Of a stretch of DNA of 64,000 nucleotides, positions 44,257 through 51,395 are shown piece after piece (the first letter of the stretch is position 1; each line of letters starts with the position of its first letter). Position numbers and translations under genes: made by a program. The DNA is from JBFMDN01 sp040753915 (GTDB taxonomy: Bacteria; Desulfobacterota; Desulfomonilia; Desulfomonilales; Desulfomonilaceae), in the NCBI GenBank assembly GCA_040753915.1, contig JBFMDN010000008.1, positions 62,001-126,000 on the forward strand, written 5' to 3'. The notes beneath the pieces are model-generated. The model ran no database searches. It was not told where the DNA came from and saw only the letters and a list, made by a program, of their open reading frames with translations.

Positions 44257-44730
44257 ATGCGCAGCTTGATTCCTTGGACGAGAAAGGAGACCGAGCCCAT
44301 CTCGGAGACAGTGCTGTCCGACTTACGTCGGGAATTCGACACGCTCTTCGATCGCTTTTTCGAGCCGCAATGGCCCGATTGGGGGCGCGCCGAGGGTCGG
44401 CGTTTCGTTCCCGCATTTGACGTGTCGGAAACCGATGAGGAGCTCCTCGTGAAGGGTGACATACCCGGCGTCGCTCCCAACGACGTCAATGTGAGCGTGG
44501 CAGGCAACGTGCTCACCGTGCGAGGGGAAAGGAAGGAAGAGCGAGAAGAGAAGACCGAGAGCGTTCACAGAATCGAGCGATCTTTCGGATCCTTTTCCCG
44601 GTCGTTCACGCTTCCGACTCACGTTGACGTGGACAACATTAAGGCGACCTACAAGAACGGAACACTGGAGCTGAGATTACCGAAGGCGGAGCGCAGCAAG
44701 AGGAAGACCATCAAGGTCGACGTCGCGTGA
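44257..44730 (+). CDS. Small heat-shock protein, Hsp20 family (first of three)
   Basis: This is an ATP-independent holdase chaperone of 157 residues. The alpha-crystallin domain spans about residues 48-150, beginning FVPAFDVSETDEELLVKGDIPGV and ending with the A-x-Y-x-N-G-x-L signature as ATYKNGTLELRLPK. The N-terminus (DLRREFDTLFDRFFEPQWPDW) is the usual aromatic oligomerisation arm. GGGAGGAAG precedes the ATG. An 8-bp stem hairpin follows, and two more hsp20 genes follow in the same direction. Confidence 0.95.
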   Translation: MRSLIPWTRKETEPISETVLSDLRREFDTLFDRFFEPQWPDWGRAEGRRFVPAFDVSETDEELLVKGDIPGVAPNDVNVSVAGNVLTVRGERKEEREEKTESVHRIERSFGSFSRSFTLPTHVDVDNIKATYKNGTLELRLPKAERSKRKTIKVDVA

Positions 44731-44756
44731 TGGTGTGAAAGCGTCGGGGAAAAACA

Positions 44757-44778
44757 CTGCCGGATGAACCTCCGGCAG
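44757..44778 (+). terminator. Hairpin between hsp20 genes 1 and 2
   Basis: CTGCCGGA and TCCGGCAG form a perfect 8-bp stem with a TGAACC loop, 27 bases after the first hsp20 stop. No T-run follows, so it may be a processing or mRNA-stability element rather than a strong terminator. Confidence 0.45.
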
Positions 44779-44824
44779 CCCCGTCAAAGCTCAACAGTTA
44801 GATCCGATGCAAAGGAGGAAAACG

Positions 44825-45286
44825 ATGGCTATCTGGGGTACCGTACGAGATCCGCTATGGAGCGACTTTACACGTCTGCGCCGGGAAATGGACAACCTTT
44901 TCACCGCCTTGACAGGAGGGGCGCGCAGATTAGGAGAGCCTCTGTGGAGAGAGGTGCGCCTCTTTCCGCTGCTCAACGTAACGCGACTGGATGAAGAATA
45001 TCTCGTCACCGCTGAGCTGCCAGGTGTCAAGACCGAGGACTTGGAAATTAAGGTGGAGGGTGACACGCTTTCTTTAAAGGGAGAGCGTAAGCCTCGCGAG
45101 ACAGGAGAGGGAATTAGCTATCACAGGCGAGAGCGCAGCGGCGGAATGTTTCAGCGAAGCCTGGCCCTGCCCAACCGGATCGACGCTGACAACGTGAAGG
45201 CCAGTTACAAGAATGGGGTGCTCAAAATCAGGCTTCCCATAGAAAAGGCTGAGCTCCCGAAGCAGATTGCTGTTGCCACAGAATAG
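44825..45286 (+). CDS. Small heat-shock protein, Hsp20 family (second of three)
   Basis: This is a 153-residue holdase chaperone. The alpha-crystallin domain covers about residues 42-145, from FPLLNVTRLDEEYLVTAELPGV to ASYKNGVLKIRLP. The N-terminal arm (DFTRLRREMDNLFTAL) resembles that of the preceding gene. AAGGAGG lies seven bases before the ATG at 44825, which is preferred over an upstream frame beginning at 44807. The end contains KAELPKQIAVA, the usual hydrophobic C-terminal contact region. Confidence 0.95.
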   Translation: MAIWGTVRDPLWSDFTRLRREMDNLFTALTGGARRLGEPLWREVRLFPLLNVTRLDEEYLVTAELPGVKTEDLEIKVEGDTLSLKGERKPRETGEGISYHRRERSGGMFQRSLALPNRIDADNVKASYKNGVLKIRLPIEKAELPKQIAVATE

Positions 45287-45310
45287 GGAAGGCGAAGGAG
45301 GAAAATCACC

Positions 45311-45709
45311 ATGGCCGATCAGGAAATTCAGGTTGCCGAAAAGAAAGAGGTTGAGCCTGCGAAAGGCGAGTTTACTCGCGAGGGAGTGTACTTCACGCCT
45401 GCTGTGGACATTTACGAAACAGACAAGGAGTTGGTTCTCCTGGTGGACATGCCTGGCGTAAACAGCAATAACGTGGAAATTGAGCTCAAGGAAAACATAC
45501 TTTCCATAGAGGGAAAACTGGTAGACGAGCTTCCCTCGGGAGAAGCCCTCCTGACCGAATACCGGACAGGCAATTATTTCCGCACGTTCCGGATTACCGA
45601 CATTGTAGACCAAAGCAGAATTTCAGCAACAATGTCCGATGGGGTTCTGCAACTGAAGCTGCCCAAAGCGGAAAAGGCGGTGCCGAGAAAAATTCCTATC
45701 GCCACGTGA
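45311..45709 (+). CDS. Small heat-shock protein, Hsp20 family (third, short and divergent)
   Basis: This is a 132-residue Hsp20. Instead of the aromatic arm it has a short charged N-terminus (EIQVAEKKEVEPAKGEF). The alpha-crystallin domain starts YFTPAVDIYETDKELVLLVDMPGV and ends ATMSDGVLQLKLPKAEKAVPRKIPIAT, where SDGVL replaces the usual KNGxL. GAAGGAGG precedes the ATG, 24 bases after the second gene. It is more distant from the first two than they are from each other, so it is unlikely to be a recent tandem duplicate and may form mixed oligomers. Confidence 0.93.
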   Translation: MADQEIQVAEKKEVEPAKGEFTREGVYFTPAVDIYETDKELVLLVDMPGVNSNNVEIELKENILSIEGKLVDELPSGEALLTEYRTGNYFRTFRITDIVDQSRISATMSDGVLQLKLPKAEKAVPRKIPIAT

Positions 45710-45726
45710 GTGGACGATCTTCGAAG

Positions 45727-45755
45727 GATGGAAGAGCCCTACCAGCTCTTCCATC
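45727..45755 (+). terminator. Likely terminator after the hsp20 cluster
   Basis: GATGGAAGAGC and GCTCTTCCATC form a perfect 11-bp stem around a CCTACCA loop, starting 18 bases after the last hsp20 stop. Only a short T-containing stretch (TTGGTTG) follows, so rho-independence is uncertain. Confidence 0.65.
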
Positions 45756-45774
45756 TTGGTTGAGACAGTCCCCT

Positions 45775-45885
45775 GGGTAATTTTCACCCGCGAACAAGTT
45801 TGCCGGTAAAAAATCACCCGCGCCAATATGGTGCTTTCAAAGCGATTCGGCCAAAACTGGTATTTGTGGGTCAATTTCACCCACA
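45775..45885. repeat. Three spaced direct repeats, possible insertion-sequence end
   Basis: GGGTAATTTTCACCCGCG (45775-45792), GGTAAAAAATCACCCGCG (45805-45822) and GGGTCAATTTCACCCACA (45868-45885) are similar. Repeats of this kind occur at the ends of IS21-type elements; no transposase gene remains nearby. The rest of 45756-46324 contains no gene that I can support. Confidence 0.4.
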
Positions 45886-46324
45886 TTTTCGGAGGAGCCA
45901 CAGCATGGCGTTGTCTCGCGTTTGGCTCCTTTCCTCCACTGCCCCTCTCTTTGTCGCTGATTCCACGCATTCAATCTTGAGCGGGAAATGAGACATTTCT
46001 GGTCTAATTCATTGACGATTTCGGTTCGTCCGCCGCGAGCAAGTGGATGCATGCCTCTGATTTTGGTGCTTTTCATCAGCCTCCGCTTTTTCTGGCATAT
46101 AGATTGCAAATCCTGAGGCTGCCAAGGGAAAGCGAATTCTATGCCGTGACGCTGAAATTAAGTCACGGTAACGGGAGTCATGATTCAGGCGAAGGATTGT
46201 CTCGCCTAATAGTAGATCGACAATTGGTCAAAAGTTTTTCTTGCAGGCAACCGCTTAGACAGGGGGGGAGGCGGGCACAGTTCGCTGTGCCCGTCTTCTT
46301 ATTTCGAACCCAGGAAATCCTGGC

Positions 46325-47485
46325 TTAGAGTTTTTCCGCTACCAGCTCTGAAAGATCCATGACGCGGAGGTCTTCACCCTTGCCCATGACGTTGCACGAG
46401 TCCTCGAGCATGGTGATGCAGTACGGGCACGCGGTCACGAGCGTCTTTGCACCGGCATCCAGGGCCTCGGTGATCCGGAGCTCCGCAAAGCGTTGGCCGG
46501 CCGGGGTTTCCATCCAGACCCTTCCTCCGCCGCCTCCACAGCAAAGGCTATTCTTCTGGTTTCGGGAAAGCTCCCTCACTTCCGATCCTGGGAGAGCCGC
46601 CATGAGGCTTCTCGGCGCGTCGTACACAAGGCTGTGCCTGCCCAGGTAACAGGGGTCGTGCATGGCCACGGGGCCCACGGCTTCACCCGAGAAGCTCAAC
46701 TTCCCTTCCGCAGCGGCGCTGGACAGAACCTCCGTGTAGTGGAGCACCTCGTACTCTCCACCGAGCTCAGGATATTCATTCTTGAAGGTGTAAAGGCAAT
46801 GGGGTGACGTCACGATGATCTTCTTCACTCCTTTGGAATTGAAGAGATCCACGTTGGACTGGGCCAGTTTCTGGAATAGCTGCTCGTCGCCTATCTTGCG
46901 GATCGATTCTCCGCAACAGCTTTCCTCGTTTCCGATAACCCCGAAGCTCACGCCTGCAGCCCGCAGGGCCTTAACAACGGAACGGGCTATCTTCTGGCTG
47001 CGCACGTCGTAGCAGGAGGTGCAGCATACGAACAGAAAGTACTCCGTGTCCGCGGAGAAGGTCGGAACGTCCACATCCTTCATCCACTGGTTGCGCTTGT
47101 CGCGCTCTCCAGACCATGGATTGCCCTGAGAATGCAGGCTTCCCGCTATAGGTTTGAGGCTGGGCGGAATGGTACCAACCTCGGCAAGCATGCTGCGCAT
47201 GCCTCTCACGTTCGCAATAATGTCCACACCACGAGGGCATCTGTCCGCGCAAGCCTTGCACGTGGTGCAGGCAAAGAGACAATTTTCGGACTCAAACCCT
47301 TCCAGTCCCAGTTGACCCAGACGCTGTACGAGCCTGACGTTGAACTGCTCCGAGGCTTCACCCGGCACAAGGCGCCACGGACACGTGCCGGTGCACAGTC
47401 CGCATTGCATACACCAATAGAGGCTCTCAGCGCCGGAATACACGATCGCGTCGCTGACTTCGAGAAAAGGTATTCTAGTTTCCAT
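46325..47485 (-). CDS. hdrD: Soluble HdrD-like (HdrC-HdrB) Fe-S oxidoreductase, partner of QmoAB
   Basis: The 386-residue protein combines HdrC-like and HdrB-like parts. Two [4Fe-4S] motifs lie near the N-terminus (CMQCGLCTGTCP, ACTTCKACADRCP). Two CCG domains follow, each with a C...CC...CxxC pattern (VCCTSC/ESCCGES/SPHC and DPCYLG/LCCGGGGG/CPYC), as expected for non-cubane clusters. No membrane helix is present, unlike QmoC. It lies 108 bases downstream of qmoB on the same strand, so it probably receives electrons from QmoAB. The electron partner is unknown (heterodisulfide, a DsrC-like disulfide or a ferredoxin). Confidence 0.88.
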   Translation of the reverse strand: METRIPFLEVSDAIVYSGAESLYWCMQCGLCTGTCPWRLVPGEASEQFNVRLVQRLGQLGLEGFESENCLFACTTCKACADRCPRGVDIIANVRGMRSMLAEVGTIPPSLKPIAGSLHSQGNPWSGERDKRNQWMKDVDVPTFSADTEYFLFVCCTSCYDVRSQKIARSVVKALRAAGVSFGVIGNEESCCGESIRKIGDEQLFQKLAQSNVDLFNSKGVKKIIVTSPHCLYTFKNEYPELGGEYEVLHYTEVLSSAAAEGKLSFSGEAVGPVAMHDPCYLGRHSLVYDAPRSLMAALPGSEVRELSRNQKNSLCCGGGGGRVWMETPAGQRFAELRITEALDAGAKTLVTACPYCITMLEDSCNVMGKGEDLRVMDLSELVAEKL

Positions 47486-47593
47486 GCCGTTTCCTTGTAA
47501 AATTCAGGAAGGCCGCATCAATCCTTGCTTCCGCGACCTCCCTTCGTAGAGTTTTCCGAGAGGTTTTCTCCCGAGCTTCTCCAGTCTCCAACC

Positions 47594-49732
47594 TCAATAC
47601 CCCTTGTACGGATTTGGGCCGAGCTCTTCCAATCGAGCGGTGAACTCCTCCAAGATTGAAGGGATCTTGCCGTAGTCGTCAATCGCTAGCTGCTCGACTC
47701 TGATGCGATCCGACTCGAGCATGAGCCTGTCCAGCGTCTCTTTTATCTTGGACATGCGCGTGTTGGCCAGCTCGCTGCCCTGGATGAAGTGGCACTGGTA
47801 ATCGTCGCCGTAGCGGCAGCCGAACAGGATGACGCCGTCTATTCCCTTGGAGAGAGCGTCCGCTATCCAGACGAGATTGATGGACCCGAGGCAGCGCAAG
47901 GGAATGAACCTTACCCAAGGAGAATACTGAAGCCTGTTCAGACCCGCCATGTCGAGAGCGGGGAAGGAATCGTTCTCGCAAATCAACCCTACAATCCGAG
48001 GCTTCTCGTCGTACTCGTCAGGAACATGAATGGACTTGATCATAGAACCGATCATATCCACGGAGTAGTTGTTGAAAGATATGATGCGCTCTGGGCAGGA
48101 CCCCATACAGATGCCGCACCTGCGGCAGCGGGTGGGGTGCGGAAGAGGAGTGCCCTTTTCGTCTTCATTGTACATTCCGAACGGGCATTCTTCCGTGCAT
48201 CGTTTGCACTGGGTACATCGAGTGATAAACAGCTCCGGATAAGACATGTCCCCTGCCCTGGGATGCACCGCCCTACCCTCGGCTGTGGCCTGCACGCACT
48301 GAATGGCCTTTAGCGCAGCACCTGTGGCATCGTTTGCTGACCTGGTCGCGGTCATCGGCTGCCGGACACACCCTGCTGCATAGATGCCCGTTCGCCGCGT
48401 TTCATAGGGAAAGCAAACAAAATGCGAGTCAGGGAAGCCGTATTTTAGCTCAGGCACCGCGGGGCCCTGACGATACTGCAGGTTCAGAATGGGATTGTCC
48501 AGGACTGCTGGTTGCATTCCTACGGCGAGCACCACAAGGTCCGCTTCCACCTGGATGGGCTCGCCAAGCAGCTCGTCCATAGCTTCGACCATGAGCTTGC
48601 GCTCCGAGCCCTCTGAAATCGCCACCTTCGCGGTATCCGTTTTGACAAAGACCGTGCCTTCTTTTTGAACCTTCTTGTAAAACTCCTCGAGCTGTTCTGG
48701 ACTTCTGATGTCCTTGTAGAAGATGAAGGTCTTGTTTTCCTCGTTTTGTTCCTTTACGTACAGGGCCTGCTTGAGAGAGACCCTACAGCACACTGCGCTG
48801 CAGTACGGCAAGTGATTCGGGTCTCGAGAGCCAGCGCACTGAATAAATGCCACCACGGATGGCTCCGATCCGTCTGAAGGACAGGTGATTTTTCCCGCTT
48901 TCGCCATCTCTTCCAATTGCACGCTGGTGATAACGTCGGGAAACTTCCCGTAGGAGAGGTGTTCGAGCTTCTCCGCCTCGTACGGCTTCCATCCGGCTGC
49001 CATAACTATCGACCCTACCCGGTGAGCTCCTCCACCGTTGGACAGGGTCACGTCGAACATTCCCGGCGCACCAGCGACCTTATCGATCGTCGTGCCCGTG
49101 TGGACGGTAATGTTGGGGTCGGCGTGGACACGTGCAATAACGTCATGAATATCGATGTCTGCAGGCTCCTGATACGGTGGCCCGGTTGGAGTGGTCTTGT
49201 ACCATTTTGCCATCCATCCGCCGAGCTCGGGCTCCTTTTCCACCAGCCGCACAGCGTACCCGGCTGCAGAGGCGTCAAGTGCAGCCTGTAATCCCGCAGC
49301 TCCTCCTCCGACTACCAGGATTGAAGTGTCGATCTCATCCTGGAAAGGCTTGGGTAACGTGGTCTTCATGACCCTCGTTATCCCCATGCGGAGGTAGTCT
49401 TCCGCCATCATCGTGGTGTCCTCTTCGCCCGAAGGCTGACACCAAGCCACGTGCTCCCTCAGGTTGACCCGCTCGGTAATCGTCGTCATAGGGTCAAAGG
49501 CGAACTCATCCGTCTTGACCCGCCCCGAGCAGGCTCCGATAACTACGCAGTTAATCTCTCCGGAATCGATCGCTGCGCGGATCGATTGTACCGACTCGGG
49601 GCTACACTGCGCCGGATTAGTTTCACATTTGGCGCACTTGAGCTCTTTGGCGACAGCAGAGAGGGCGTCCATGTCGATAGCGTCTCCGATACCACATCCC
49701 GAGCACAAATAAACACCGATTTTCTGATCCAT
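47594..49732 (-). CDS. qmoB: QmoB-like HdrA flavoprotein with an MvhD-like domain
   Basis: The protein is a 712-residue HdrA/QmoB type. Residues 1-~135 are an N-terminal cysteine-containing region (CSGCGIG, CAKCETNPAQCS). The FAD-binding domain follows (VVGGGAAGLQAALDASAAGY) with the HdrA signature CAGSRDPNHLPYCSAVCC. Then come ferredoxin motifs CTQCKRCTEECP and CRRCGICMGSCP, and a C-terminal MvhD-like part (RCLGSINL, GCRYGDDYQCHF). QmoB normally mediates between the quinone pool and APS reductase. The ATG at 49732 is eight bases from GGAGG; an ATG at 49738 overlaps the qmoA stop. Confidence 0.92.
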   Translation of the reverse strand: MDQKIGVYLCSGCGIGDAIDMDALSAVAKELKCAKCETNPAQCSPESVQSIRAAIDSGEINCVVIGACSGRVKTDEFAFDPMTTITERVNLREHVAWCQPSGEEDTTMMAEDYLRMGITRVMKTTLPKPFQDEIDTSILVVGGGAAGLQAALDASAAGYAVRLVEKEPELGGWMAKWYKTTPTGPPYQEPADIDIHDVIARVHADPNITVHTGTTIDKVAGAPGMFDVTLSNGGGAHRVGSIVMAAGWKPYEAEKLEHLSYGKFPDVITSVQLEEMAKAGKITCPSDGSEPSVVAFIQCAGSRDPNHLPYCSAVCCRVSLKQALYVKEQNEENKTFIFYKDIRSPEQLEEFYKKVQKEGTVFVKTDTAKVAISEGSERKLMVEAMDELLGEPIQVEADLVVLAVGMQPAVLDNPILNLQYRQGPAVPELKYGFPDSHFVCFPYETRRTGIYAAGCVRQPMTATRSANDATGAALKAIQCVQATAEGRAVHPRAGDMSYPELFITRCTQCKRCTEECPFGMYNEDEKGTPLPHPTRCRRCGICMGSCPERIISFNNYSVDMIGSMIKSIHVPDEYDEKPRIVGLICENDSFPALDMAGLNRLQYSPWVRFIPLRCLGSINLVWIADALSKGIDGVILFGCRYGDDYQCHFIQGSELANTRMSKIKETLDRLMLESDRIRVEQLAIDDYGKIPSILEEFTARLEELGPNPYKGY

Positions 49733-49737
49733 GAACA

Positions 49738-50994
49738 TCACCTCCCCATTGTCCGTTGAATTGCCTTCAGGGCCGCGCCGGTGGAATCTTGAACGGAAGC
49801 AGCAACCTCCATTGGCGCCTTGACGCAGCCGGCAGGGACTATGCCCGAGTCTCCGGATGAGGTAACAAAGCCGAAATCGTCATATTCCATCGCCAGCCCA
49901 GGCTTCACGGATGCGGTTCCCGGTACCATGCCTACAGCGAGCACGGCCAGGTCCACTACCTGTTTCACGAGTGCTCCTTCGCTGATATTTTCACCCTCAA
50001 CCAGAACGCCGCCCGAAGCAGGATCCGGTGAAATCCGGGCTATCTTGCTCTTGGTGAGGATCACGTTTTCGTCCGCGTCCACTTTCGTGTAGAAGTCTTC
50101 GTACTTTCCCATTGCCCGCACGTCGATATAGTACATGTGAACGGTGCTGTCCGGCACGTGTTCGCGCACGTATGTTGCCTGTTTCAGGGAAGCGAGGCAG
50201 CAGATTCCCGAACAGTAGGCCAGATGATTTTCGTCTCGAGACCCGGCACATTGCACGAATGCAACGCTCTTGACTTCCTTGCCGTCGGATGGCCTCAGGA
50301 TCTTGCCGCCCGTGGGACCGTTCACTGCTGCCAGACGCTCGAACTGGACGCTGGTCACCACGTTGGGCACCTTCCCCAGCCCGAGGTAGTCCACCTTTGT
50401 CGCGTCATAAGGGTCCCAACCCGTAGCCCAGACTATTGCCCCCACTTTATAGGTGACAGTCTCGGGTTTCATCTCAAGATCGACTGCGTTGTAGGCACAG
50501 GCGTCTGCGCATGCCTTCGCTTCGTCGGTTCCGATGATCTCCGGAGCGATCACGTACTTGAAGGGGAAGGCCATCGGATGTGGGAGATACGCTGCTTTCA
50601 CGGTATTCAGGCCGTAGTTGACCGGATCGGGAATCTCCGTCTGCGCGACCTCCGCGCATTTGCCGCACGCAGTGCAATTGTCGTTCACAAAGCGGGGGTT
50701 CAGCTTCACCGTGACGTCGTAATCGCCCGCTTTTCCGGAGATGGATTCCACTTCGGCGAGAGTGTGATAAGAGATCTTGGGATTCTGCTTGATGCGCCTG
50801 AAATTTATCTCCAGACCGCATGCAGGAGGACATAATTTCGGGAAGTACTGGTTTAGCGAGACCACCCGCCCTCCCAGGTATGGGTTTCTCTCTACTATGA
50901 TTACTTCCGCCCCTGTTTCGGCGGCCTCCACTGCAGCGGTCAGACCGCTTATTCCTCCGCCGACCACGAGGATTCTTCGATTTTCATCACCCAT
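49738..50994 (-). CDS. qmoA: QmoA-like HdrA flavoprotein
   Basis: The 418-residue FAD protein is of the QmoA/HdrA type. The FAD site is VVGGGISGLTAAVEAAETG near the N-terminus, followed by YFPKLCPPACGLEINF, a cluster motif CTACGKCAEV near 110 and the HdrA signature CAGSRDENHLAYCSGICC near 250. Length and layout match QmoA of sulfate reducers. It is the first gene of qmoA-qmoB-hdrD; qmoB starts at the qmoA stop. aprBA and sat, which often precede qmo, are not here: the region upstream holds a divergent ankyrin gene. Confidence 0.92.
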   Translation of the reverse strand: MGDENRRILVVGGGISGLTAAVEAAETGAEVIIVERNPYLGGRVVSLNQYFPKLCPPACGLEINFRRIKQNPKISYHTLAEVESISGKAGDYDVTVKLNPRFVNDNCTACGKCAEVAQTEIPDPVNYGLNTVKAAYLPHPMAFPFKYVIAPEIIGTDEAKACADACAYNAVDLEMKPETVTYKVGAIVWATGWDPYDATKVDYLGLGKVPNVVTSVQFERLAAVNGPTGGKILRPSDGKEVKSVAFVQCAGSRDENHLAYCSGICCLASLKQATYVREHVPDSTVHMYYIDVRAMGKYEDFYTKVDADENVILTKSKIARISPDPASGGVLVEGENISEGALVKQVVDLAVLAVGMVPGTASVKPGLAMEYDDFGFVTSSGDSGIVPAGCVKAPMEVAASVQDSTGAALKAIQRTMGR

Positions 50995-51395
50995 GGACTA
51001 CCTCCGTGTCGATTCTCGGACGTAACGCCGCCGCTAGCGGAAACAGATCTAGACGTGCTTCCGCTCGGAAGATCTTAACGGGTCCACTCCAGCGAAAGGA
51101 CTTTACCCTGATGAGCCGGCCCCTACAGAAAAGAGACGGTCCATCGACAGAAGACCTTTGAACGAACCTGGAAGCGCTGATATTCGCGATGAGTTTTTCG
51201 ACGGCGCAACGACGTAATTCTCTATCATTTCAAGAGCTATGTCAATGCCGAAACCGGTCTGAGCGGGCTACAAAAAAGGAAGTAAATAGGGTATACTAAC
51301 CGCCAAGATGAAAGCAATATTCGATTGATCCTTGCTGATGCGGCAGCGTTGAGGGAGCGGCTCGCCCGTAGTCGAAGACCAGCCGGTGATGCACC
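50995..51395. promoter_or_regulatory. Divergent region between qmoA and the ankyrin gene
   Basis: In these 401 bases TATACT (51292-51297) is a good -10 for the rightward ankyrin gene, with TACAAA 17 bases upstream as a weak -35. No clear promoter for qmoA was found. No gene is seen. Confidence 0.45.

Noticed and set aside
46047..46328. 93-codon open frame between hsp20 and hdrD
   Set aside because: It has no ribosome binding site, lies in a convergent intergenic region with IS-like repeats and shows no known domain.
46325..47485. Selenocysteine in the CCG motifs of the HdrD-like protein
   Set aside because: Both CCG motifs (ESCCGES and SLCCGGG) are read entirely with cysteine codons, without an in-frame UGA.
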